Source: JAWKTM01 sp041399085 (lineage in GTDB: Bacteria; Planctomycetota; Planctomycetia; Pirellulales; Pirellulaceae). Taken from it: DNA of 64,000 nucleotides. The notes below the pieces were generated by a model, which made no database searches, had not been told where the DNA came from, and was given only the letters and a program-made list of their open reading frames with translations. Below, piece after piece: positions 28,538-38,386 of the stretch; within the stretch, counting starts at the first letter, position 1; each line of letters opens with the position of its first letter. The DNA is taken from assembly GCA_041399085.1 (NCBI GenBank), contig JAWKTM010000014.1, forward strand, positions 62,001 to 126,000. Reading direction: 5' to 3'. The translations under genes were made by a program, and so were the position numbers.

Positions 28538-31500
28538 CCGCCGCGCTGTCGTACTCCCAGCCACAGCGCAAAACGACAGCGAGCGGGGCGTCGCCGCCGC
28601 TTCTTCCGCCCCGGGCTGGTCGAGAAGCTGGAAGACCGGCAAATGCCGTCCGGCATCCACGACGACGGCGGCATTCCGAAGTGCTCGTGGCCGAAGGCGT
28701 GGTGGCGTCAAAGTCGACCCGAATACGGGCTTTTACATGCCAGCGCGGGCGTCGTGACGGATCTCTGCCGGTAGGTTATTCACCCAGCGATTATCTGCCG
28801 TCGGGAGTTCTCGGCGGAGGAATTCCGGTTCGACGGTGTTGGGAAACAATGTCCCCGCCCTGCCCAACAATGCGATCAAGGGATTGACCGTCCAAGAGGC
28901 GGAACCGAATGACACGATTTTCCAGGGCAACACTGTTGGTATTGGAACCGGCACCGGACAAGATTCGTCGGCCAGCATCACCGGAACGATTCAGACCGTC
29001 GCCGACTACGATTATTACAAAGTGTATCTGAAGCCGGGCGACATCATTAGCATCCTGGTGACCGGCGGTGCCAATGACATTGCCCTTCTCGATCCGATGG
29101 GACGCGAACTGCAAGGGTCGCAGATCGACGTTCGGCGCCGCTAATTGGCCCCAGTGGTAGACCAGCGGCTTCGGTTGCTCAGCGGCGGCAATGCGGCGAT
29201 CTCCTACGTCGTTGGCGAGGAAGGCGATTACTCGATTCTGGTCATGGCAACTTCAACTGGCTTCGACCGGTCCGCCGATTGGTGGCGGTCCTTATACATT
29301 GCAAGTTGACCTTCACCGTCCGTTCCTGGAAAGCCAGCCGATAGGAACTCGACAGATCCTACCCGGATTTTACGGTGCGATCCTTCCTCGAAACATTTTC
29401 GATCCCCGCTCCAAGGCAATGCTCGCCTGTCGCCGCCAGACGACTACATGGTTGGCTGGGGACTGGATACAGCAACCTATAAAGATGCCAATCGATTCGA
29501 TATTGGAAACGGTCAACAAGCAGTTTTCAGAGTTTCTGGGCACGGATGGTCGTAATGGTCACTTCTCATCGAGCGGCGTAGGCGGCGAATTTGATATCGA
29601 AATTCAACAGCCGTGACCATGCCGACCCTTGGGGCCAACCGCCGAATGTCAGTCGCATCGTTGTGGGCGGCTCACTAACAGAGCTATTGATACAAACGAT
29701 TGGTATCGCTCAGTCGATCGACGTTGGTAATGGAGACGGAAGAGTCGGCCGTGGTATTGCTCGATCTTCTTGAGCACAAGGCTGCGGGAAACAACCCCAA
29801 CTCGCTTAATAACATACCTCGGCATCCAGCAACCACGATTGTGTGGATGTGATCGGGCGAGCGGTCGGAACAATTGTTACCCATGAGGCCGGCCACTTCT
29901 TTGGGCGCTTGGCACCAAGACAATACGAATACCGTTCCCATGATTATGGATTCGGGCGGTAATTTTGCGAACACCTTGGGACTTGGCCCAGATGGCATTT
30001 TTGGCACGGATGACGACATTGAGGTCAACTTTTGGCAAGGATCGCTATAGCCTGCTGAGTTCTTTACCGGCACGGAAGATACAGCCGACGGGATGGCGTT
30101 CGGCCTCTCGACGGGCAAGGTGGGTTCCACCATTTCTGGTATTAAGTTCAATGACGCCAACGGCAATGGGCGTCGTGATACGGGCGAAGCCGGCCTGGCA
30201 GATTCACCATCTACGCGGATTTGAACGTCAACGGTATTCTCGATGCGGGTGAACCTTCTCGCTCGGTCAGCGACAGCACGGGGCGCTTACTCATTGCAAG
30301 TCCCCACGGGTTCGCTTCGCATCGCGGAGGTTCAGCAGGCTGGCTATCGGCAGACTTTCCCCGCTGCACCGGGAATTCATACGGTTACGCTGACCGCCGG
30401 ACAAAACGGTTACCGGAATCAATTTCGGCAATCAAGCGATTGTCGCCCAGGCGGTTGGTACAAAATGGTTGGATACCGACGGCGACGGTGTAAAGGACGC
30501 TGGCGAGCCAGGGATTGCGGGTGTGTGGATTTATGTGGACTTAGATCAAGACGGTCGCATTGATACGGGCGAACCGGCTACGGTAACCAACCAATTCGGA
30601 CAGTACACATTGGCTTTGCTCATGGAACTTACCAACTTCGCGAAGTGCTCGGCCCCGGTTATGTTCAGACATTTCCCGGTGGCAACGGCGCTCATACCGT
30701 GACCGTGACTGGTACGGAAACGGTCGGACGCGATTTCGGTAACATGCCCGCATTTGACTATGGCGATGCTCCGGTTGACTACGTCTCGCTGACACTCGCC
30801 GGCGAGGCTCGCCACGGAGTCTTGCAGGGATTCCACTTGGGCGCGGCCGTCGACGGCGAATCGGGTCCTCAGTCATCCAATGACGCATTGGGTGATGACA
30901 ACGCGGGACAAGATGATGGAACGGGAGCGAACACCATCATCGACGACGAAGATGGCGTCATTATCCCCGGTCCGTTCTATATCGGCAAAACGGGCAGTGT
31001 AACGGTCAACGTGGAAACCGGTTCCATCGCTCCTGGTATGTTGCAAGGTTGGATCGACTACAATCGGGATGGTGGTGGAGCGATAATGAGCAAATCGTAA
31101 AGAATCGCACGTTGGGAACTGAACCCATGTTACGTTTACGGTCCCCACAACGAACACGGTTGTCGGCAATACGTTTGCCCGGTTCCGTTACAGTGCCACA
31201 TTGCGGGCTTGGGCCCGCTGGGCTCGCCGCCAACTGGTGAAGTAGAAGACTATCAAGTCTTACTCGTTGGAAGATCGACCTAACGCCACGACGACACGGA
31301 TTGGTCTTACAAGATTCCGTTACAATCCAATCCCTGTCCTCGCTAACGACTTTTCCAGTTCCACTGGAATCTTGAATATCACCGCGGCCGGAAACAATGT
31401 GGCCAATCGGCTAACTTGGTGTCGTGACGATTTCGGCCAACAAGCAGACGACGATCTTCTATTCGCTGCGACCTGGATTCTTTGGGACCGATACATTTAC

Positions 31501-33843
31501 TTACACGGTGACCGATGCATGCCAATCGATACGGCCACGGTTACGGTCACGGTGTTGCTGAACTTTGAAAACCCGGTGGCGGTCGAATATTCTTTCTCGG
31601 TGACGGAAGGGTCGTGGAGCAATCGACTCGATGTACTTGCTAATGACATCCAGGGGCGAACTCCACCGATCAACATCGTTTCCTTTGGCCCGACGTTGAA
31701 CGGTGGAACCGTGCAGATCATCGAAGGCGGGGCTGCGATCCAATACACGCCGCCCGTCAATTTTGGCGCGAATGTGGCCGGCGACATCGATCAGTTCACC
31801 TACACGATTGCTGACAACGATGTGCCGCCGAATCTGAGTACGGCGACGGTAACGATTTCCCGTAATCCAGTCGACCAAACGGAAAAGAAGGTCGCCATTG
31901 TCTTACAACCAACCGATTTGAACGGCCGCCCCTTAGGTGCTGGTGAGCAAATCCAAGTTGGACAGCAGTTCCAAGTTCAGGTGTTGGTCGACGATCTGCG
32001 AAGCCCGCTGCTTTCATTGGGTGTCGAGTCGGCTTATTTGGATTTGTTATACAGCGCCACGAATGTTCAACTGGTCGATATCGAGTTCAGTAGTGTTTAT
32101 CCCAATGCTCGGAATCGCGATACGACGGTTCCCGGCATCATCAACGAATTGGGGGCGGTTGCTGGATTCCCCGATCCGGGCGACGGTCTCGTGGAGCTTG
32201 TGACTCTCACACTTCAAGCGGTTGCGCCAGGCACGGTCGATTTCAAATCCGACCCGGCGGACGACTTGCCTCTACATGAAACGGTTCGACGAGCTTCGGA
32301 TCGTGTCAGCTTCGAGGAGATCTCTTACGGAACCGCTTCCGTCACCATCACCGGGGATGTGGCTGGTGGTCCGAAGGCAGTGGATGACAGCCGTAGTTTG
32401 GCAGGCGGATCGATCGTTATTCCCGTCTTGGCCAACGACTCTCAAGGAACGGGAGCCACTAAAGAACTGCTGACCGTCGGTAATGTCTCGAATGGAACTT
32501 TCGTTACCAGCAACGGCGCCACCGTCACTAAGAATGCCGACGGCACGATCACTTATAATGCGAACGGATTTGTGGGAACGGATCAGTTCACTTATACGAT
32601 GGGCAACGGAACCGGTGTCACCTCGACGGCCGAAGTCACCGTGCATGTGGGAAGCAACATCAACCGCATCGCTGATGTGATCCTGGAAGCCGTGAACCCG
32701 GCCACGGGTTTGCCGATTACCACGCAGATTCAAGCTGGCTCGCGATTCCTGCTGAACGTATACGTTCGCGACAATCGGGCTTTGCCGCCCGCCGAATCGG
32801 GCGTGTTCGCGGCTTATATCGATCTGTTGTATGACAAAGATCGAGCGCAGGTTGTTTCGTCGGGAACGAATCCGTTGGGCTTCTCAGTTGTGTTCGGACC
32901 GGACTTCCAGAATCAATTGTCTGGGGCAGTCGTTACGGAAGGTTTTATCGACGAGGTTGGTGGCGTCGGCAACCAAACCAATCCTGGCGATCTGAGCCAG
33001 GTGAAGATGTTGCTGGCGACGATCGAATTTACTGCGACTCAAACTGGCAATTTGGTATTTCGCGCCGACCCGGCCGATATCCCATTAACTCATGACTTCT
33101 TGCTGTATGACGGTGACGTAGGCGCTCTGTCGCCCAGCCAAGTTGATTACTCGGACGAAGGCGTCCTATTGTTGAACGTCGTCACCGGCCAGACGCTGTC
33201 CGCGTTCACCAATTCGACGAACCCATTGGATGTGAACGCCGACGGCACGGTGAGCCCGATCGACGTGTTGCACGTGATCAACGATCTGAATCGCGGCGGC
33301 TCGCGCACCTTGCAAGCCGGATCGGGATCGCCAGCGGAAGGGGAAGGCGGAGCCGACCATCTGCTGTATATCGACGTGAATGGCGACTCGATGGTGTCGC
33401 CGATCGACGCCTTGCGAGTGATCAACTTTTTGAACAACCGCAACGGCGGCCTGGGTGAAGGCGAGTTCGCCAGCTTTGTGACGCCAGACGCTTCGTTAGA
33501 CGCTTCCAATTCTGCGGCGGCCAGCATGGTCGTCGATGTGGTGGCGGACACGGCGGGCGACACGAACTCGCTCGATACCAGTTTGTTGTCCGCGTTGTCG
33601 ACGAATGTTGCAACGGCGGACGACGCTGCTGGCGACAACACGTCGAACGACTCGCTTTCGGACGCTGCAGATACAACCTCCGCCGGTGCGAGCAACGTTG
33701 CCCAGCAGAATCGGTCGAGCCAGCAATTCGACTCGTTCGATTCAGAAGCCGACTGGGATAGCTTGTTGACCGACGAGATGCTGGACGACATCTGCTCCGC
33801 TTGGGACGAATCCAGCGAAGACAAGTTGTTCGGGGCTCTGTAG
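28538..33843 (+). CDS. Large secreted metzincin with SdrD-B, GEVED, cadherin-like and dockerin domains (many frame breaks)
   Basis: One locus read across several frames; the exact start is not visible. Near 28,590 it carries FFRPGLVEKLEDRQMPSG, the N-terminal motif of planctomycete surface proteins. Then a pre-peptidase-like domain (28,880-29,330: EAEPNDT, DYDYYKVYLKPGD), a metalloprotease domain with THEAGHFFG (29,880) and frame-shifted WHQDN giving HExxHxxxxxH, two SdrD-B domains (30,120-30,740: NDANGNGRRDTGEAG, DTDGDGVKDAGEPG), and a GEVED domain (30,760-31,260, ending PTGEVEDYQV). From 31,267 the frame is intact: cadherin-like stretches, two similar beta-rich cohesin-like domains (about 31,880-32,350 and 32,660-33,180), and two dockerin repeats (DVNADGTVSPIDVLHVI, DVNGDSMVSPIDALRVI). 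The acidic C-terminus has no anchor. At least eight indels fall in 28.8-31.5 kb. Confidence 0.75.
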
Positions 33844-33881
33844 CCCAAGTTCGGTTATTCCTACGCTCCATTGTTCGACGG

Positions 33882-33906
33882 TAGCCCGCGCTGTTTAGCC
33901 GGGCTA
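33882..33906 (+). terminator. Possible terminator after the dockerin protein
   Basis: Seven-bp stem TAGCCCG / CGGGCTA (33882-33888 with 33900-33906), 11-nt loop, followed by TTGCCGTTTT. Weak T tract. Confidence 0.4.
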
Positions 33907-33988
33907 TTGCCGTTTTCTGACAGACGTTCCTTCCAATTTGGATCGCGACGGTTGATTCACACGGACGTGGTTCGATAGTCTGGCAGCC

Positions 33989-35026
33989 ATGAATGCGTCC
34001 GATCCAAACTCGGCTTTCGAGAAAATGTCCGGCGATGCGGTTTTGAAAATCGTTCGGGAAGCGACCGAAGAGTTCGTCGCGTCGCTGCGAGTCATCGAGT
34101 CGAGCCAACTTGATTCCACCGACGGCCTATCACCGGACGACCGCGAGAATCTGTTCACGGCCCTGCGACGGTTGCTCGCGCGATTGCAGTCGACCGGCTA
34201 CCGCGGCGAAACCAATCGGCTGCCATCGGGTGAGCTTTGGCGAGCCGCGGAGCCGTGGATTAGCCGCGGCGTCCTGCAGCGCCGAGCTCGCGAGAAGCCT
34301 CGTGGTTACGCGGGCGATTACGAGATGCTGAACATGATCGCATTGCGAACGCTATGCGACGATCCCTGGGGCAACGCGTTCGACCAGTTCTTTCAGGATG
34401 AAGCGGCGCCGCGGGCGGTTCGCGAACGGTTGGGCTGTGTGACCGAAGCGATCATCGAAACGATGGCCGGCCGCGGGCACACACATGCCGTCCATGTCGT
34501 CAGCATCGGCTGCGGGCCGGCGATTGACATACGCTGGGCCGCGGAGCGATTGTCGGCCGAGGAGCGTCGGCGGCTGCGAGTCACGCTGTTAGACCTTGAT
34601 CCTGCCGCGATCGAGTTCGCCAAAGCGTCCCTTGAACCCTTGCTGCCGGCCGCCCAGATCGACTGTCGTCGCGAAAACCTGTATCGGCTGCCGCGTCGCC
34701 GCGAAGCCGCCGGGCTGGTCGATGCGGACTTCGTCGCTTGTACCGGCCTGTTCGATTATTTGGAGCCGGCGGACGCAGCGGCCTTGTTGCGAGCCATGTG
34801 GGATTCGCTACGTCCCGGCGGTCGCCTGCAAATGTTCAACTTCCTGACGACCAACCCCAGTCGCCCTTACATGGAATGGATCGGCAATTGGTATTTGTGT
34901 TATCGCACGCTCGATGAACTCGCCGAGTTGGCCCGCGCCGCCGGGCTGCCCGACGATGCGAGCCGCGTCATCACCGATTCGGCCAACGTCGTGGGCCGAA
35001 TCGAGGCGACGAAGATATCCGTTTGA
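33989..35026 (+). CDS. Class I SAM-dependent methyltransferase (PhcB-like, fatty-acid-type)
   Basis: 345 residues, intact. Residues 104-113 read PRGYAGDYEM, a signature of the extracellular-factor (3-hydroxypalmitate methyl ester) methyltransferase family, and the SAM motif I VVSIGCGPAID lies at 170-180. Further motifs are LLDLDPAAIEFA (motif II region) and VACTGLFDYLEPADAAALL with LRPGGRLQMFNF (post motifs). The helical N-terminal 100 residues are typical of this group. The family founder PhcB makes a methyl-ester quorum signal; planctomycete homologues are not characterised, so a role in signalling is only a possibility. It stands alone, convergent with ygiQ 9 bp downstream. Confidence 0.78.
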   Translation: MNASDPNSAFEKMSGDAVLKIVREATEEFVASLRVIESSQLDSTDGLSPDDRENLFTALRRLLARLQSTGYRGETNRLPSGELWRAAEPWISRGVLQRRAREKPRGYAGDYEMLNMIALRTLCDDPWGNAFDQFFQDEAAPRAVRERLGCVTEAIIETMAGRGHTHAVHVVSIGCGPAIDIRWAAERLSAEERRRLRVTLLDLDPAAIEFAKASLEPLLPAAQIDCRRENLYRLPRRREAAGLVDADFVACTGLFDYLEPADAAALLRAMWDSLRPGGRLQMFNFLTTNPSRPYMEWIGNWYLCYRTLDELAELARAAGLPDDASRVITDSANVVGRIEATKISV

Positions 35027-35035
35027 GGCGCGCGG

Positions 35036-37105
35036 CTAACGACGTTTCGCGGTCTTGCGCCCCGGACGATATCCGCCCGATTTCTTTGCCGCGCTGTCTT
35101 GCTTCTTACCGCCGCCCTTGCCGCCTGACTTCCCCTTTCCGCGCGAAGGCACTTGATGAACATAGTCGCCTTGGAAGCGGCGGTTCGCATCCTCGCGGCG
35201 ACGCTGCAACGCCTCCTTTGGTGCCCGCGATGGAATCAAACTATCGCAGCCTTCACCAATCAAGTCTTGGCGGCCGGCTTCTTCCAACGCCTTGCGGACC
35301 TCAAAATAGTTCTCTGGCTTGAAGAACTGCAGCAACGCTCGCTGCAGCTTGCGATCGCGAAGCTGCTTGGCGATGTACACCGGCTTCTTCGTAAATGGAT
35401 CGATGCCCGTGTAATACATGGCCGTTGCCACATCGAACGGAGCCGGGATGAAGTCCTGCACCTGGTCCGGTTCGTAGCCGTTGCGTTTCAAGAACACGGC
35501 CAAGTCGATCATGGCGTTCAAGTCGCTGCCGGGATGGCTGGCGATAAAGTACGGCACGATGAACTGCCGTTTGCCGGCCTTCTCCGACTCACGATGAAAC
35601 GCCTCGGTGAACCGCTCGAAATCATCGGTCGAGGGCTTTCGCATCCGGTCCAGCACGTCGGGGTCGGTGTGCTCCGGCGCCACTTTCAATCGCCCGCCGA
35701 CATGATGCTGAACCAACTCGCGCATGTACTCGTTCGACCGTCGAGCCAAATCCATGCGAATGCCGCTGGCGACCAGCACTTTTTTAATGCCCGGTGTTTC
35801 GCGGGCCTCGCGCATCAACTGAACAAGCGGCCCGTGGTCCGTCCCCAACAGCTTGCAGATCGTCGGATGCACACACGATTGTCGACGACAAACCGCTTCT
35901 ACCTCCGGCCGCGAACATTTCATCTGATACATGTTGGCCGTCGGACCGCCGATGTCGCTGATGACTCCTTTGAATTTCGGATCCTCGGTCATTTCCCGGA
36001 TTTCGGTCAGCACCGACTGTTGGCTACGCGATTGAATGATGCGACCTTGATGTGCGGTGATCGAACAAAACGTGCAGCCGCCGAAACAGCCGCGCATGAT
36101 CGTGACCGAATCCTTAATCATCTGAAATGCGGGAATCGGTTCGGTATAAGACGGATGCGGCTGGCGCGTGTAGGGCAGACCGTAAATGCGATCCATCGCC
36201 GCTTCCGAGATCGGCAACGACGGCGGATTGCACACCACCGCTTGCCGATCATGCCACTGCACCAACCGCCGAGCGTTGTAGGGATTCGTTTCGTTGTGAA
36301 TGATTTTCGTGGCTTCGGCGAAAGCCCCTTTGTCCGAGCTGACTTGCTCGAAGCTGGGCAACGTCAGCGCATCGTCGGGCGGCGATTGCTTCGCGCCCAA
36401 CGCGTAAGCCACTCCTCGCAAATCGTACAAATCGGCGACCGTCTGACCTCGATCCAGCCGCCGAGCGATCTCCAGGATCAGCTCCTCGCCCATGCCGAAC
36501 GCGACCAGATCCGCCTTCGAGTCCAACAGAATCGAACGCCGGACTTTGTCGCTCCAATAGTCGTAGTGAGCCAGCCGCCGCAACGATGCTTCCACGCCCC
36601 CCGCGATCACCGGCACGCCCTTGTACGCTTCCCGCGCTCGCTGGCAGTAACCCAGCGTCGCTCGATCCGGCCGCAAACCGATGCGACCGCCGGGCGAGTA
36701 GGCGTCGTCGTTGCGAACCTTTCGGTTGGCCGTGTAGTGGTTGATCATCGAGTCCATGTTGCCCGCGCTGATCGCGTAGAACAGCCGCGGTCGCCCGAAC
36801 CGCCGCCAATCATCGGCCGATTTCCAGTTCGGCTGGCTGACGATCCCAACCCGAAAGCCCGCCGCCTCCAACACGCGTCCGAGAATGGCCATCGCAAAGC
36901 TGGGATGATCGATGTAGGCGTCGCCCGTGACGAATACCACGTCCACCTGATCCCAACCGCGTTGCCGCGCTCGTCCATCGTCATCGGCAATGGCCGGACC
37001 GTGCGAGCCGGTCGACGATCGGCCTCGCGACGATCGGGCAGTTGCTCCAAGCCTGCCGCCTGTAACCGCCTTGCAGAACGGCAACGAGTTGGCCTTGTTT
37101 TTCAT
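35036..37105 (-). CDS. ygiQ: YgiQ-family radical SAM protein (frame break near the N-terminus)
   Basis: 689 codons in the long frame. The YgiQ N-terminal domain starts at RGWDQVDVVFVTGDAYIDHP; the residues before it in this frame look foreign, while the next frame reads RPLPMTMDERG, which is the expected preceding segment, so an indel lies near 36,960 and the true start is uncertain (37,105 or nearer 37,050). The radical SAM cluster motif is CFGGCTFC (GCFGGCTFCSITAHQGR). Other family blocks are GGVEASLRRLAHYDYWSD, GVISDIGGPTANMY and LKVAPEHTDPDVLDRMRKPS. The C-terminal 60 residues are Lys/Arg/Gly-rich. YgiQ proteins have no proven reaction. The frame is otherwise intact. Confidence 0.9.
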   Translation of the reverse strand: MKNKANSLPFCKAVTGGRLGATARSSRGRSSTGSHGPAIADDDGRARQRGWDQVDVVFVTGDAYIDHPSFAMAILGRVLEAAGFRVGIVSQPNWKSADDWRRFGRPRLFYAISAGNMDSMINHYTANRKVRNDDAYSPGGRIGLRPDRATLGYCQRAREAYKGVPVIAGGVEASLRRLAHYDYWSDKVRRSILLDSKADLVAFGMGEELILEIARRLDRGQTVADLYDLRGVAYALGAKQSPPDDALTLPSFEQVSSDKGAFAEATKIIHNETNPYNARRLVQWHDRQAVVCNPPSLPISEAAMDRIYGLPYTRQPHPSYTEPIPAFQMIKDSVTIMRGCFGGCTFCSITAHQGRIIQSRSQQSVLTEIREMTEDPKFKGVISDIGGPTANMYQMKCSRPEVEAVCRRQSCVHPTICKLLGTDHGPLVQLMREARETPGIKKVLVASGIRMDLARRSNEYMRELVQHHVGGRLKVAPEHTDPDVLDRMRKPSTDDFERFTEAFHRESEKAGKRQFIVPYFIASHPGSDLNAMIDLAVFLKRNGYEPDQVQDFIPAPFDVATAMYYTGIDPFTKKPVYIAKQLRDRKLQRALLQFFKPENYFEVRKALEEAGRQDLIGEGCDSLIPSRAPKEALQRRREDANRRFQGDYVHQVPSRGKGKSGGKGGGKKQDSAAKKSGGYRPGRKTAKRR

Positions 37106-37604
37106 GGCAATTCACGGGTCAGCGAAATGAAATCGTCGGAGCATGCGAGAGCACGAGCGAAAGCGAAGTGCAACCATTCTAGCCGTCCAGCGAGGAAGTA
37201 AACCGGCGGCAGGAATTTTCTGACCGCAAACGCGACACGGCATAATCGACCAGCGGAGTAATACGTAATGTTCCGCGTGGATCGGCAAACAAACGCTCCC
37301 GTACTGGCAAGAGAAAGGTTGGGTAGCCACCAGTGTCAGTGCGTCTGTTGAGTGCCATTTGAATTGGGTCGCTCGGCAGAGTAGAACTAGAGGGAAAGTT
37401 AGCCAATCGGGTAACCAGCCTCGTGATGGGCGACTCACTAACCCGAACAACTAAAATTCTATCCGCAGATACTATCCCGGAGCAAGTCACCATTCATGAA
37501 CGCTTCGAGAAATTGCTACCATGTGTCCACGTCCGGCGATATTCTAAAATTGGAGGTGCCCAGGTTTCACGGACACGGCTGTGTCTAAGCTTGGAGGGCC
37601 GGTC

Positions 37605-37797
37605 TGAAGCTGGTGGGCGACTGGTAACCTATTGGCGAATGTCGGCGAACGTCGTTGTAGTGGTTGACGTACTCTTTTCAATTCTTGACGAGCCGCATCG
37701 ATTGTCGAGCAGGTCGTCATCTCCAGTCTTCGTCTTGATCGTCCCAAAAACATGACTCCATGAAAGCGTTGTTGTAGCAATCGCTCGCGTCCCTGTC
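37605..37797 (-). mobile_element. Remnant of an IS3-family transposase (3' end of orfB)
   Basis: On the minus strand, and split over three frames, the DNA reads DCYNNAFMES, then FGTIKTK, then AARQELK and YVNHYNDVRRHSPIGYQSP. These are the last blocks of an IS3 integrase-type transposase, from the region of the catalytic Glu (here in FMES) to the RRHSxxGYxSP tail. At least two indels break it and nothing upstream of the DDE glutamate region remains, so it is a dead fragment. No terminal inverted repeats could be identified. The flanking stretch 37112-37604 has no gene I can support. Confidence 0.65.
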
Positions 37798-37823
37798 CTC
37801 ATTCTCAAACGGCTAACGCTCCT

Positions 37824-38377
37824 TTACGGCAAAGCTGCCAGATCGGACGCCGAATCATTTCCAAGCCGCAAGATGTCCTCGACAGTCACGTCCTGCCAAA
37901 GGTTATCCAACGGCGAATGGTGGATCTGGGAACGCGATGCGATTCGCGTGATTTCTCCTCCAATACCTCGGCCCAATGATCCAGCACCGCTGGATTGAGA
38001 TGCGTTTGATATTTAAGCAGAACCCGAAGTTCTTGCCACCAAAGGGAATCGGGTTCTTGAATTTCAACTCGATAGCCGTTCTCGACAGCTAGGCGGGCGT
38101 ACTGATATGTCTCTTCATTCAAGCCATTGCCCCGGTCGACAATGATTGGCCCCATGCCCGCGGCGATCGCTCGGCGAAAGCGATTGAAATTCCATTGCCG
38201 CGCCGCCGGCAGTCGTTCCTCGCTGTAGTCGTAGCTGGCTGGATCGTCTCCGACCTGGAGGTAGAAGTATTGATCCATCTCCAAAATCACACCCGTAGCG
38301 CCGGCCAACCGGCGAGCGGTGTAGCTTTTGCCGCAAGCCGGTAGACCTCGCATTAAGTAAACGATTCTCTCGGACAT
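37824..38377 (-). CDS. Small P-loop kinase (N4BP2/AAA_33-like), one frame break
   Basis: P-loop GLPACGKS at residues 11-18 after a short beta strand, then VILEMDQYF, an IIVDRGNGLNEETYQYARLA strand-helix unit with the Walker B-like Asp, and YRVEIQEPDSLWW. This is the pattern of small AAA_33/N4BP2-type polynucleotide-kinase-like proteins. The uninterrupted frame ends at 37886 after 163 codons; reading the neighbouring frame from about 37905 gives DNLWQDVTVEDILRLG and a stop at 37824, a natural continuation of about 25 residues, so one indel is likely. Substrate is unknown. It is transcribed from the same side as the giant surface protein, whose stop lies 9 bp after... upstream of its ATG, and might be translated from the same message. 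Confidence 0.7.
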
Positions 38378-38386
38378 CTCGATAAG

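Noticed and set aside
28681..28887. Plus-strand 68-codon ORF before the dockerin protein
   Set aside because: It is an off-frame reading of the N-terminal region of that protein (the LEDRQM segment is in another frame).
37179..37493. Minus-strand ORF of 104 codons
   Set aside because: Its sequence looks protein-like in part (TDTGGYPTFLLPVRERLFAD) but I recognise no family, there is no ribosome-binding site, and it lies beside an IS remnant; not enough to call a gene.
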